The position numbers and the translations under genes were made by a program. From Paracyclopina nana (taxonomy: Eukaryota; Arthropoda; Copepoda; Cyclopoida; Cyclopettidae): DNA of 64,000 nucleotides. Every line of letters starts with the position of its first letter. Within the stretch, counting starts at the first letter, position 1. The stretch covers positions 10,850,001-10,914,000 of the forward strand of contig JAGUCH010000003.1 of assembly GCA_019096065.1 (NCBI GenBank), read 5' to 3'. Positions 24,498 to 35,842 of this stretch are shown one piece after another. A model generated the notes under the pieces. That model was not told the origin of the DNA, ran no database searches, and saw only the letters and a list, made by a program, of their open reading frames with translations.

Positions 24498-25929
24498 AAA
24501 AGCAGAGAGCTTTACCACCACCACCACTATCAAAGTAGTAGAAGCAAAAAAAAGCAATTACCATTTGTCAACCAAATCCTTTTCAGTTTTTTTCTGCTTG
24601 CCAGACTGGAAACCTTGCAGGATACTATTTTGCAATTCAGATGATGGCCCAGCTTTTGGAATTAAACATTTTCTTCATATTTAGCATCACGGTATGTGCA
24701 CATTGCCTCGATTAGCATATTATTCAGTATAATTGTCCTAGATTTGCAGCTCCAAATTCTCTTCATGTGCATCAACCCAGACAAGCAGTTCTTTCTGCCA
24801 GAATTGTGGAATTAGTTTACATGCAGCAGCATAAATTGCAAATTATGAGAATTGCCTTTACAGCTAGACTATAGCCTAGAAATGTAAAAAAGGCCCTTTT
24901 TCAGCTTGAAATTCTCGGAAAGCTCCATTATTGAACTGAGAATCCCAAAAAGGTCTCATGGGAAATCATGACACACTGATGGTGCATAAATGATGTTTTT
25001 CCAGCTTTCCTTGGGTTAAACTTGCATTCAAGCCAAGTCTACAAGTGTTTATTATCAGCTGTATCGGTAAAAAAGTCCTTTCAGTTAGTTTGAATTCAGT
25101 TTAGAAAGCCAATCGTGCATGCAGTAGCTTAGCAGCAACTCTTGAGGCTGAAAAAGGCTCAATAAAAAATTAAGCCTCCAAAATGGATGCCAAGCAGATA
25201 GGCTTATTGTTGTTGTCGTCGTCGTCTCGTTAGGATTCATGGCTGCGAGGGCTGGCACAAAACAGCCTCGAGGCCTCGGAAAAAAGAGGCTGCAAAATTG
25301 GGTTCAGCAGAATGCTGTGAGAAAACTTGAATCCTATCAAATGATAAGCTTGGGGAAACGGGCATCATAACCGTCTTGCTAAAGAAATTTATTTTAAGAG
25401 GCCAAAATAATGACGCACTCTTTTCAGGGAGATAACTTTGTATTGTAGTAGCCATGTATATAGCAACATCAAAGGTGTCACACTCCAGATCCCAGTGGTG
25501 GCAAATGTGGCCTGAAACTTCTGGCATCTCTCTCCCAGTTAGTTTGACTCCTCATGACTTACCTTGCCAAGCTGCTATGTCCCTGAAGCGCGTTGATGAT
25601 GTACCTGAATTTCCTCAACTTTGCTGAGGCTCCCACGAGGCCTTGCTTCCTCCAACTTTCAAAATCGTGCCTTCTCCCAACTGCCAAAGAAGGAGAACTT
25701 CTTGTAAAGCCTGTATTCAAACATGCTATGCATATAGTATTGTTCAGTACATTGCTCTATTTTTCAAATACAGATTGCCCCCAAATTTTATTTGTAATGA
25801 GTAAATATTAGGTAAAAGAATCGATGAAATTTAACATCAATTGTAATCAAGACTAAGACTTTTTTGGCCGTTTATTTGTCAAAAATGCCAATTTGCATTA
25901 AATAGCAACAAAATCCACTTCTAGCATTT

Positions 25930-26290
25930 GTCAGTGGCCCCATCAAAGGTGGTAGTGAAAAATAAAGGCTATAGAGTGGCTTTATTTGTTGATTGGAAAT
26001 GAATGTTAGCACCTATGGCAAATAAATTACAAAAAATATGATATGTTGCACAATTCATATGGAGACTCCAAGAGGCTCTGAATTTTGCCTGCGCACAACC
26101 AAAGGGCCTTGGCTGATGGCCTTGATTGAGTGACACCGTTGAATTGTGTTTGCTGATGGGGATGCCTTCAGCGTGCTGAATCCTGCTCAAATCCTGCAAG
26201 CTGCCATACCGAACTACAGGCGGTGGCCTCGACACCCTCAGCACCTCTTTGAGGTCAGCCTCCTAGTTCTCGTTGGGCATGTGATTTTTC
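25930..26290 (-). pseudogene. Broken duplicate of the 3' end of the downstream membrane-protein gene
   Basis: This segment is about 90% identical by eye to 26330-26710. That region covers the final codons, stop, 3' UTR and polyA signal of the adjacent minus-strand gene. The copy keeps recognisable frame (SRPPPVV, YGSLQDLSRIQH, KHNSTVSLNQGHQPRP). It has a premature TAG where the gene has GAG in the NENEEADLEEV segment, and a frameshift after HQPRP that removes the normal C-terminus. No upstream exon or acceptor is duplicated. It is most simply a tandem 3'-end duplication, though an alternative polyadenylation site cannot be excluded. Confidence 0.75.
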
Positions 26291-26399
26291 TTGTATAGTC
26301 CACTTGAAACGTGTTTTTTTTCTACATGACTGTGGCGCCATCCAAGGTGGCAGTGAAAAATAGATGAACTGAATATCTTCATAAAGGCTATAGAGTGGC

Positions 26400-26405
26400 T
26401 TTATT
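26400..26405 (-). terminator. PolyA signal of the membrane-protein gene
   Basis: AATAAA on the minus strand, about 70 bases past the stop codon. The same signal is preserved in the duplicated copy near 25980. Confidence 0.5.
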
Positions 26406-26473
26406 TGTTGATTGGATATGAATGTTAGCACCTATGGTAAATAAATTACATAAAATATGATATGTTGCACAAT

Positions 26474-27538
26474 TCATATGGAGACTCCAAGAGGCTCTGA
26501 ATTTTGCCTGCGCACAACCAAAGGCCTAGGTTGATGCCCTTGATTGAGTGACACCGTTGAATTGTGTTTGCTGAAGGGGACACCTTCAGTGTGCTGAATC
26601 CTGCTCAAATCCTGCAAGCTGCCATACTGAACTACAGGCGGTGGCCTCGACGCCCTCAGCACCTCTTCGAGGTCAGCCTCCTCGTTCTCGTTGGGCTTGT
26701 GATTTTTCCTCCGCCTCAAAAGCGAGGCTTTGGTCTCGTTATACACCGGCGATGGTGTCCTGTTTCCGTTGTAGTAATTCACGCTTTTCTTTTGCTTTCG
26801 CGAGGCCACAATGTATCGGCCTTCGCTGCCGTCGCTCGTATAATCCACTTGGGATCTGCTCCGCCTCTTTGGACCTCCAGACGACCTCCGTTCCTGGCGA
26901 CTGCGGCGGTGCTTTGCTTGGAACTCATCTTGCACCAAATGGTGCATGGCCACGTTCAGGAATCCCACCTCGTCAATGCTGTTATTATTGTTTCGGATAT
27001 ACCTATACCTGGAAGGCTCTTGGATTAAGCTGCGCGTTGACCTCAAGGATTGGCTGAGCACACTCGAGGCCTCGTCGGTGTCAGCCTCGTCGATGTCAGA
27101 CCTCTGGTCCTCATCTCTCATGGTATTGGCTTGGATCTTTTTGTTCACCTGGCCATAGGTGAAATCCGTCTGTTGAGCTTTGCTGTCCGACACCTTCTTC
27201 CGGATTTCGGAGCTTTTATCACGGTCAGCCTCGGCTGAGGCCATTTCCGAGGCTATTAGGTAATCGATGTCATCATTGTCCTCACCGACTCCAATGGAAC
27301 GACTTTGGGCTGTATTGAGGGGACTCGTGGCCTCGTCGACCTCCTCGAGGACATCCAGCCTCGACGGCCTCGATCTGGAGTTTTGGGAAGACTCATTGGA
27401 GCGCATGTCTTCGATGTCTTCATTGTCTTCATTTTCCAGCTCGAGGATCTCAGCATCGCCCTCTCTGCGGAATGTCTCTCTCTTACTGAGATGGTCCAAG
27501 GTCAAGATTTGCACATCTTTATGATCCTTCTTGCTCCC
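26474..27538 (-). CDS. Membrane-protein terminal exon, cytoplasmic tail part 2
   Basis: It has 354 codons plus a stop, starting GSKKDHKDVQILTLDHLSKR after acceptor TTGCAG. An acidic stretch (EILELENEDNEDIEDM) is followed by basic Ser/Arg-rich sequence (RRSRQERRSSGGPKRRSRS) and the RPPPVVQYGSLQDLSRIQH motif. The C-terminus is EPLGVSI, a possible class II PDZ ligand. The 3' end is duplicated at 25930-26290. Confidence 0.85.
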   Translation of the reverse strand, partial: GSKKDHKDVQILTLDHLSKRETFRREGDAEILELENEDNEDIEDMRSNESSQNSRSRPSRLDVLEEVDEATSPLNTAQSRSIGVGEDNDDIDYLIASEMASAEADRDKSSEIRKKVSDSKAQQTDFTYGQVNKKIQANTMRDEDQRSDIDEADTDEASSVLSQSLRSTRSLIQEPSRYRYIRNNNNSIDEVGFLNVAMHHLVQDEFQAKHRRSRQERRSSGGPKRRSRSQVDYTSDGSEGRYIVASRKQKKSVNYYNGNRTPSPVYNETKASLLRRRKNHKPNENEEADLEEVLRASRPPPVVQYGSLQDLSRIQHTEGVPFSKHNSTVSLNQGHQPRPLVVRRQNSEPLGVSI

Positions 27539-30500
27539 CTGCAAGAATTGCATATAAAAGATTATTACATTGGCGGCGGTGACCAATAATAAAGTTATGG
27601 GAAATGGTGTGGAAGCATCTCTCTCAGATATATGGAAGCAGCAGCCAATTCTATAAATCATTCAACTTTGCACACACTGATTTCATTAACTTTGTGCTCG
27701 GAAACTTTTGCCACACACAACTACAGCATGCCTTAGCCTATACATAATGGCAGCTAGCTGCAAAACTGCATTTCTCAAGAGAGTTTCCTTTTAGAGCATG
27801 TACTATACATATGTGAATCCATTTGGAATGCCAGCAGACTGGAATGCCATCTGGAAGTGCATTTTTTCGCATGATTTTCCATTCTTTTATGGCTAGCCGG
27901 CGTTCTAGTATTGCTTGGGAGCTGACAGCCGAGATAGAGCGCCACGCGCCCGCCTTGCGGCCGAAAACGTAAACAAAACTTTAAAAGAGCTCCGCCCTAT
28001 AAGACAGTGGAGGGACAAACTTTTTCGTTAGATGGCGCTTTTCGGGCAAGTATTTTTGGAAAAACTATCATGGGCGAAACTTGTCATATGATTGCGATCT
28101 ATGAAGCCAGGCAAGAAAAAGGTTTCAGCAATGAAAAGCTTCAAAATATGTAAATATAGTTTGATGGCAAGAAATGGTGCCATTTTGTCTGAAGATTATG
28201 CCATGCATGTTAATGAAGTTTTTGGCCTCAGTGCTACAAAAGCCAAACAATTTCAGATTTTTAAACGTCTATGTAGCGCCAACATAGAGTGGGACAAAAT
28301 TACCAGAAGTGTATTTTGCCCAATTAAAACTTTTTGGCACTTTTGGCCAAGAATTGGCGAAAATAGACTAAAACCATACTCAGCTCCATCTAGCGGATTA
28401 CTTTAGCTTGTAACTAAGCTAGGAAAATATTTGCATGCCAGCTGTAGTAACAGCAAAATATGGAAATAATAATGCATGTCTGCTCCATAGTTAAGGGAGA
28501 AAAAATCGGTGCAAAAAGAAACTAAGCCTGCACAAGATTAGCAGAGTCTTCAATCATGATCCATCTTTCAAAAGGTCCAAGCTTTCTAGCGAAAGTTGGC
28601 CAAATGGCGACACAAGCATAGTTCGTCCACTCACCGGCTGTTGCTGATCATCCCGAACAATTTCGAAGATTCTTGGTGGAGAGACCGAGGAGCTGGATGA
28701 GCTGCCGCCATTGCTGGATTTCCACTTGGTTCGCGTCAATCTGGAGGAAAATGTGCGTGGTGTGACAGCCCTGAGGATTCGCACGAGGACTGGCGAACGA
28801 CGCCCATATTTATCCACCAGGGTGACCCTGTCGCCAGTTTCAATGATATTGCTGCTGCTATCATCTGTCAGGATGAAATCACTTCTTCTTGGCTGATGCT
28901 GCAAATGACCGGCTTCATTGGAGAAGTAGGCATAATTGGGCACATCGTTATTTTCCTCTCCTCGTTTATTCCCTATGAAGATCAATGAATAACTTTATAA
29001 TTAGAAAGCAGTTTGTGCCCATTTGGAAAGCTAGATAATTTCTTATCTTATAGAAGTGCATTTTTGGGTATGATTTGCCATTCTTTATTGGCTGAAAGTT
29101 CTGGTATTACTGCCTAACAGAAAACTGAAGAACAGCGCCACTCTCGTGCCATGCGGTGGAAAATGTAAATAAAAGCAAAAAAGAGCTCCACCCTATAACT
29201 GCTCCAAAATACTACTTATAAAAGTTGAGGTGCATTTTTGGGCATTGCCACTTTTTAATGGCGGAACGTTCTAGTATTGCTGTCTAACAGGCAACTGAGG
29301 AACAGCGCCACTCTCGCGCCATGCGGCGGAAAATGTAAACAAAACTCTAGCCCGGTTCCAACAATGAAAATCAGTACAGTATGGACACCTTACTTATACT
29401 TATAAGTATAGTATGGTGCCTGCTAGCTCGCGCGCTCAGCTGTACCATACTATACTGGTTAATCGTACTTATACTATACTTATTTTGTTGTTGGAACCGG
29501 GCTTCTAACAGAGCTCCGCCCTATAACTGTTCCAAAACACTTTCAGATACAGTAAATTGAAGCAGTTTTAAAAGTAAAAGCATGGAGGCATAGAAGGAAA
29601 ATGGAGTGTATACCAATTATTGGGTATGACTTGATGTTGTTCTTCTGCGTGTTCCAAACTTCGACAGTGGAGGCTTGCCGCAGAGGCCGGCCATCTTTGT
29701 CGAGGACAGACACAAATGTAAGGTCTTTGGCCGTTCCCAACGGACCTCCAGCACCAGCAGAGATGGTTTTGCTCAAATAACCATCACCAAAGCTTAAAAG
29801 AGAAAACGACGACAGCTATAAAAACTGCCACAAACAGCACCCACGTGGTGGGCTGCAATCAAAGCCATTAAAGTCGTGTACGTCTTGCTCTGTAAGATTT
29901 ATTTGCTTTTGCAGCTCACCAGCAAATTCGAGGTTGTTATCAGCTCCCCAAATTTCGCAGTGAAAGCCTGGAAATGGATTGATTTCTAACAGGAGAAACT
30001 CAGGTGCTGACCCCTTTTTTCAAGTCCCATGGGGATAAAGTTCCCCTTTTTCACCACTGAACTATATAAGTATTTGTCTTTGGTATTGTTCCACAAGTAC
30101 TACTACAAAGATGACATTTTCCCCCAGCTTTGGCTCTAAAGATATTGAAGACCTTAATTTGAAGCTGGGCCCTTTCAAAGGCCAACAATACATTTCTGCC
30201 TGAGGCTTCAACTGAGGCTTGGTACAATACAACAAGGATTTATGCTATGTTGCTGAAAATCGAATTGGCCTTGTGTGTACACACATAATCAAAAATAAGT
30301 GATGAATTGAGATATCGACATTGTTGCTATTCATACATAAGTTGTATACACAGGATATGTGCATATTGAACGGAATTTATGATTAGATTCATGAAAGGCC
30401 ATTAAAAATGTCAGCTTGACCTATTTGGGTATATCGGTATAATTAGGCTGAATGTCTAGTGTGTCATCATTTCTGGAAACATTTGGAAAAGGCCAGCCTT

Positions 30501-32354
30501 GACCCTGGCAATTTGGCCTTTTGTTATTATTATCCAGTGTGGTCAGCAAATTGCTACAAAGTTGCATATATTGTCATGCGACTCCAAAAAACCAAGGCCA
30601 TATTCGGCCTTGAATATTTCATATGATCAATTGCCAGGGTGAAAAGTTACTCCAATTGGGCCCAGAAGGGAATGTTGAATTTGCCAAGTCAAGGTCAGTT
30701 CTATGGAAATTGGCCAGGAAGGAGGCAAAAAAAGAGACTTACCAAGGCACGCAGAGAGCAGGGCAACAATAGTAGGCAATCGCCAAAACGAAGAGGAAAG
30801 TCAACGTGAGAATGATGCCAAGAATGACCCAGAATAACGTGGGATTCTCGCCACTCGCCTGCAAATACACAAAAGTTCTGCAAGCTGTCGGAATAAGGCA
30901 CAATGCATAAAAAATCCGCAAGAGGGAGCTGCGTTTTGCTGTGAAAAATAAAATCAGAGCTACCAGGTATTGTTTTGAAAAAATAGTCATTTGCTGGCAG
31001 AAAACGTCTAAAAAGGTACTGACACATCCAGACCTAGTCTGGTAACTAGGATTTTCCATTTCTCTGCTGAATGAATAGACAGCAGTATCATAACAAAGAT
31101 ATACCATGTAATGACAGTTTTGAAGAAACACTTTGGAGTTGAGCTCAAATTCAAGTTTCATTCATTTTGGTCTCTATTTCGAGATAGGGCTCAAATCGCG
31201 AAAACGCGGCAACTCAGTTTTTTCTCGAGCAGTGTCAGCCGAACATCCCAGCTGTTGCCCTAAAAGGCCGCTGGGATCGCTCTGCATCATTGTTATTGTT
31301 ATGATACTGTTGTGAATTGATTTTTTGCCTAACCTCATCTGAGGCTGCGTTGATTCCAGGCCCAGCTTGCTGGATGTCAGGAATGGCATCAGCTGGATTT
31401 TTGGGCCCACTGGTCGTGCCTTGGTCAGACAGGACTCGGTTTTGAATTGGAGGCTTCTGAGTGAAGGCTGAAGGCTCTGAAGTTGGTGAAAGAGGCCGGC
31501 CAACGACGAAGCCATCAACTAAATTATTATTGTCGTCGTCTCTTCTCAGATTGTTGGCGGATTTGTCAGTTGCCAGATCAAAAGAGGGCGAATTTTTGGC
31601 CAGCCTCTTTGTCGTTGTCGTAGATGAGGCTGTGGAGGACGACCTGAGGCTCAGTGGAGTTGTACTGGCCACTTTTTCCACATGAAATGAGGTCTTCCTC
31701 AAAATTGTGCTCATGCCTGCAAAAGTAAAACATGGAAAACGACAAAGACGCCATCTACAGGCTGAAAACACAGCTCTTCAGAAGAACTCTGCATAATATC
31801 CCCAAGAGCCAGTCTAAAACGCCAAAAATCACTTCTAATGTCAGAAAGCACATCTGGTAACTTGTTAAAAGTTGAAAGTGGCGCCATCTGAAAAAGCAGC
31901 GGACGAAATGGGAACTTTACCTGTAAATGTGACGTAGCTGTTGGTGGAAGCCGTGATGACAGCAGCTGAATTGCGATAGCCCTCAAACTCAATGTGGACT
32001 TTTTGCCTGGTGATTAATGGCACATCGCATACATTGATGCCCTTGCGCCGAATCAGAGGCTGGAGGATGAGGACGACCTCGAGGTCAACGGCCAGCTCGG
32101 TGAAATCTGAGCTCGTCAAATAAATATCACAGTTGTAATAGCGTTGCAGCTTTTTGCCAAAGCTGTACGGGTCGTAGACTCCAGCATTGGCAAAGGCCAG
32201 GCCACCAGTGGTGGCATTGAAGTGGTCGAAAATAGGGTTGGAAGTGTCCCGGAGGACATGGCAAGTCAGTGAGCCCAAGTATTGGTCTTCTTTAATTTGC
32301 AGAGTTGTCACTTTGGTATTGGCAGTTTTGGACACATTTATGGGGTTCTCAAGC
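26474..32354 (-). CDS. Single-pass membrane protein with long cytoplasmic tail, family not recognised (5' incomplete)
   Basis: Exons in transcript order: 32354-31921, 31716-31334, 30858-30743, 29792-29614, 28972-28635, 27538-26474. All phases agree, giving 837 codons and a stop. The visible protein begins inside an extracellular region with three cysteines and two N-glycosylation sites. A Ser/Thr/Asn-rich stalk and one transmembrane helix follow (FWVILGIILTLTFLFVLAIA, near visible residue 281). A YYCCPALCVPC cluster is a likely palmitoylation site. The tail of about 530 residues is acidic, then basic and Ser/Arg-rich. It has a proline motif (RPPPVV) and ends VSI, which fits a class II PDZ ligand. 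The first exon and signal peptide are missing. The layout fits a type I receptor or adhesion protein, and I cannot assign the family. Confidence 0.8.
27850..28005 (+). repeat. Repeat family D, copy 1
   Basis: Contains CGTTCTAGTATTGCT, AGCGCCACGCG and AAACGTAAACAAAACT, then AGAGCTCCGCCCTATAA. In the last intron of the membrane-protein gene. Confidence 0.6.
27997..28290 (+). repeat. Repeat family B, copy 2 (partial)
   Basis: Starts CAGTGGAGGGACAAACTTTT and keeps the first AGATGGCGC at 28030-28038. The distal end is lost after about 28290. It abuts a family D repeat. Confidence 0.75.
28635..28972 (-). CDS. Membrane-protein exon, cytoplasmic tail part 1
   Basis: It encodes NKRGEENNDVPNYAYFSNEA, ETGDRVTLVDKYGRRSPVLV and a Ser-rich run, ending RDDQQQP. 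The donor GTGAGT is good. The DRVTLVDKYGRRSPVLVRIL segment looks like a short folded element in an otherwise disordered tail. Confidence 0.8.
29050..29215 (+). repeat. Repeat family D, copy 2
   Basis: Contains AACAGCGCCACTCTCG, TGCCATGCGG and AGAGCTCCACCCTATAACTG. In direct tandem with copy 3. Confidence 0.7.
29216..29535 (+). repeat. Repeat family D, copy 3, split by a MITE
   Basis: Aligns with copy 2 up to 29348 and again from 29504 (AACAGAGCTCCGCCCTATAA). The 155-bp MITE sits between, so that insertion is younger than the family D duplication. Confidence 0.75.
29349..29503. mobile_element. 155-bp MITE with perfect 16-bp TIRs and 3-bp TSD
   Basis: Starts AGCCCGGTTCCAACAA and ends with its exact reverse complement. 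TCT precedes (29346-29348) and follows (29504-29506) it. Internally there are further inverted repeats (TATAGTATGGT and ACCATACTATA). A 3-bp duplication fits PIF/Harbinger-type MITEs. It interrupts a copy of repeat family D. Confidence 0.85.
29614..29792 (-). CDS. Membrane-protein exon, juxtamembrane cytoplasmic region
   Basis: It encodes FGDGYLSKTISAGAGGPLG, TAKDLTFVSVLDKDGRPLRQ and STVEVWNTQKNNIKSYPII. Its phase joins the transmembrane exon through a split Cys codon. A MITE sits 111 bases downstream in the following intron. Confidence 0.8.
29793..31333 (-). other. Membrane-protein introns either side of the transmembrane exon
   Basis: The spans 29793-30742 and 30859-31333 show no repeat family or further exon. 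Confidence 0.5.
30743..30858 (-). CDS. Membrane-protein exon, transmembrane helix
   Basis: It encodes ASGENPTL, then about 22 hydrophobic residues, then YYCCPALCVP. The acceptor (ATTTGCAG) and donor (GTAAGT) are both good, and the exon ends in phase 2. The Cys-rich inner border suggests S-acylation. Confidence 0.85.
31334..31716 (-). CDS. Membrane-protein exon, extracellular stalk
   Basis: It encodes a low-complexity Ser/Thr/Asp/Asn-rich region (SSSTASSTTTTKRLAKN, RRDDDNNNLVDGFVVG) ending AASDE. It is probably an extended, O-glycosylated stalk. The donor GTTAGG is weak but is the only one giving the phase needed by the next exon. Confidence 0.72.
31921..32354 (-). CDS. Membrane-protein exon, extracellular region
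   Basis: The acceptor (TTTTGCAG on the minus strand) enters one base into a codon, so an upstream exon ending in phase 2 must exist. I could not find it between here and pumilio. The exon encodes LENPINVSKTANTK, SLTCHVLRD, FNATTGGLAFANAG, YYNCDIYL and INVCDVPLITRQKVHIEFEG. The donor is GTAAAG. Confidence 0.8.
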
Positions 32355-35259
32355 CTGCAAAATACTTTTGTATTTAGGTCACAGCTCACATAACAAAGGT
32401 TATGAAAATAATTTCCAGTTGGCCTTGATCTTTATCAAGTTTTTTACAGTTCTCAAGATTGGAATCTTTTCTCCTGATAAGCACGAGAAAACATGCGACC
32501 ATATTTTTATGAAGGTTTTGCAGCATTAAAATTTTCCTCCCCAAAAGTTCCCAATTTGCTCACAGGTGGCGCTGACATACTATATCTGGATTTTGACTCA
32601 AAGCAGCCATAAACTGCACGAATTCCGATGCACTTTCTCGCTATAAATGATGAACTCTTTAGCAAACTTTGCTCCCTTTAAAATTAGACAAAGAAGCCTT
32701 TGTATAGAGTAGAAAGTGAAAGCATCTTTAAGGATGCAGAAATGAAGAGGATTGGAGTGAAGTTTGCTTTTTCAAATTGGGCTGCCTTTAAACTACGGCC
32801 TAAAACTCAAGGAAAATTGAGTACACAGAATAAACTGGTCAAGTGTCAATTTCATGCATGGCCAAGTTTCCCCTCCATTCAAGGAATTCAAGAATTTGAA
32901 GGCTTCTCCTCAGGACGCAACCAAAAAACCAAGCCAAATAACAATCAATGTTCATTTCTTTTTTGCTGCTACCCAAACAGCGCCAGATTGGCAAAAAATC
33001 CCCAGATCATTACGAGATATTAGCAAAAAGTTAATTCTGTCTGACTTTTGCTTCACAAACAATAGCAATTTTAATGTCCAAAATATTTTCAACTGGAACT
33101 ATAAAAAGAGATTATGAGCTAATCCCCTGAAAAAGGCCATGAACTTGGATACATGTAAGTATCTTACACTTTTAGCTCTCCAACGGATACAGGGCAATCT
33201 TCAGCATGCAGAATCAAAGGCCACAGAATGGCGAAGGCCAGCAGATGATGATGATGCCACAAAGGCCACATTATCATTGTTATTCCTTATAATTCAGTGT
33301 TCACTCTTTGTGTATTCGCCTGGCTACTGTCGCATTGGAGACCGTGTGGTTGACTAGAAGGCCAATATCAAAGGCCATATGTGCGTTTACAATTAGCGAG
33401 CATTGTACGACTACGTCGGTCTCGCCGGCCTTTAAAGGCTGTTTTCACAGCAGTAGCTTTCACTGCACACACACACACATATAGCTGGCTGAGCCATAAA
33501 AATTATCTAGTCGGGATCTCCATTAAAAAAGTGGTTTTGGGCTCTGTAAAAGTGTGGCCTTATTTCGCGGTCAAAGGCCATCTTCGTACAGGCAAGGCCA
33601 TATCCTCCAATTGAAAGGCCTTCACTGCCGGACTGATTTTCCCTTACTTGTTGTCATGGTGCCAGGGCGAATCCCTTCCAATATTAAGAAAGCTGGGCAA
33701 TTTCCCAGAGTGCCTTCTAACGCATAATTCTGCTTAATTTATTGTCTTTGTGATCCTCGCGCAAAAAATCGTGCATCACTGCAAAAATCCAGCTGTCTCA
33801 GCACCTACATTTGGGGCCAAAGCTAAGTTCCTCGAAGGTAATTGACGGACGACCAGACACTTTGAAATAATCATGTGAGAGCGCTATACAAAACATACCT
33901 GCTAAATGCCGGCTTTCACCAGCCAGAAAAAGGCTTTTTATTGTGTAATGCACTTCCTATATATGAGCTAGGCCTAGCTGCTTTTTCTATTGGGACTGTG
34001 ACGCATTTAGAGCCCCACCGAGTATCAAAAAAGTATTTGAATTTCCAGGGGCTTTCACTTTTTTAAAGCAAAGAACAAAGGACTTTTGCCTTCGAAGCCT
34101 AAAGTTCAGTTCTTCCCAGTTATTGCTTTGAGTAGCCTAGTAGTATGTATTGTAAATACAGTAAATACAGCTGCCAATAAAGTATTTTGATATGTGCTCA
34201 AGCTTTCTAATTCAAAGTAGGCCATGTTTGAGCAAGTGTCGAAATGCTTCGGTGGCGACCTTGCTTGGCTGCAATTTAATGAGAGGTCAAAGGCCGCAGC
34301 AAAGCCGTGAAGGCCATTTCATATCTTGCATCAAATGAAGGCAATGTCACCAAAATAATAATCTCATATCAGCCGAAAAAAGCCTTGAAGGTCATCTCGA
34401 AAAAAGGCTAAATGCTTCGCAGCACGAGATCAGTTTTCAAGTTCTTTTTTAATTAAGCCAAAATTGCAAACCAGGCTCTCCAAGGCTACTAGAATAATTA
34501 GAAAGCCTCCCTATTTACACACACAGAATGGCAGGGGCAAAATTCGCGAAAATAATAATTGCTGCCTCATGGTGAGAAGATGCAATCCCACAATCAGCAT
34601 GCGGCATCAGTGCATTTATTTAGCCTAATGATTATGCCAAAAGCATCCTCCATTCCATGTAGTAACCACAGCTGCAATTTGGTAGTAGTACAAAATGAAG
34701 CTTATTAATTATTTCCATATTTTCTTTTTTTCTAGGCTGTCCTCCAAAAGTGGGTCACTTTTTTGCAGCCTCATTTTGTGCTGATCATCATCACACTATT
34801 GGCATTATTTATTATGCCTACACCCAAATTCACTGGTATTATACACTGCTGTTTTTTATTATGAGGGGGAAAACGCTTCCTACTTGTATACAACACGGAA
34901 CAAGTGAAAAACACGTGAAAGTGGAAAATTGCCCTGTGAATGGTTGTAGTGGGAGTTGGGCCTATATTGGTATTTTAAGGCCTACAATTGCCTGTAACTA
35001 GGCAAAACGACGTTTGCCCCCACCATTTCTTCTTTTTTCCCAGCCAAGAAGTCAAGATATTATGCATGCCACTGGGATACAGAGGAGCAGAGGCTCATAA
35101 ATACATAATAGATAGGCCCATTTAGGCTCACTTTTGCCCTAAGGACACCGTCTATATTTGCAGAGGCACATCTCTAAGCCTTTTCAAGAGTCGAAATAGC
35201 CAAAAGTATTTCCGCAAAAACTTTATCAAATGTAAGTTAAATTATGAAAACTATTAAAA
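32355..35259 (-). other. Upstream part of the membrane-protein gene, exons not found
   Basis: The 5' exons should lie here or further up, but I see no convincing coding exon on the minus strand. AAGGCC words are strikingly frequent at 33120-33650. Confidence 0.4.
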
Positions 35260-35643
35260 GGCAAAGGCAAAAAGTCACAAGATTCGCAGCGCCATCTAGC
35301 ATGGCAACTTGGGCAAATACATTTGACATGGCTGTGCTACATAGACGATCAAAAATCAGCAATTGTTTGGCTTTTGGAGCGCTTGCGCCGAAAACTTCAT
35401 TAATATGGCATAATCTACAGACATACTGGCACCCTTTCAAGCCATAAAACCATATGTGCCTTGCTTACATTTATAAGCTTTTCATTGTCCAAACCAAATT
35501 TTTCTAGCCAGGCTCCATCGATTAGCCAATCAAATTGCCGCTTGTAATCACGTGACAAGTTTCGCGCATGACAGTTGTTCCAAAAATACTTGCACAAAAA
35601 GCGCCATCTCACGAAAAAGTTTGTCCGTCCACTCGCTTATAGG
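35260..35643 (-). repeat. Repeat family B, copy 3
   Basis: Carries GCGCCATCTA at 35289-35298 and GCGCCATCTC near 35603. Followed by about 200 bases (35643-35842) shared with 47942-48140. Confidence 0.8.
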
Positions 35644-35842
35644 GTCTAAGCAGCCTCATTCTTTTGTCAGCCTGGTTGCCTCAAAAATGTAGGCTCGATC
35701 CTTGCACTGCGAAAAAGGTGGGACAGTCTGTATTACACAGAGATGTACTAACTAATGAGACCTTGCAAGTCTGATGAGAGAGCCTTCATCAGCTCCTAGG
35801 AAAAAATGAGTGGCCGACTGCTATGTGTGCATAAATTGGCTA
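35643..35842. repeat. 200-bp segment shared with 47942-48140
   Basis: The two segments agree over almost all positions (for example GATGAGAGAGCCTT and GAGTGGCCGACTGCTATGTG). They continue past the mariner-like end, so a longer unit than family B was copied. Confidence 0.75.

Larger units (their letters stand above)
24115..25929. other. dpr 3' UTR and intergenic space
   Basis: The probable dpr 3' UTR runs to about 24.5 kb. Beyond it nothing is recognised. The two genes are convergent. Confidence 0.5.

Noticed and set aside
26564-27589. Plus-strand frames of 85-154 codons
   Set aside because: They lie antisense to the terminal exon of the membrane-protein gene and reflect its composition.
28092-28406. 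104-codon plus-strand frame
   Set aside because: Mostly family B repeat sequence; the corresponding frame is interrupted in other copies.
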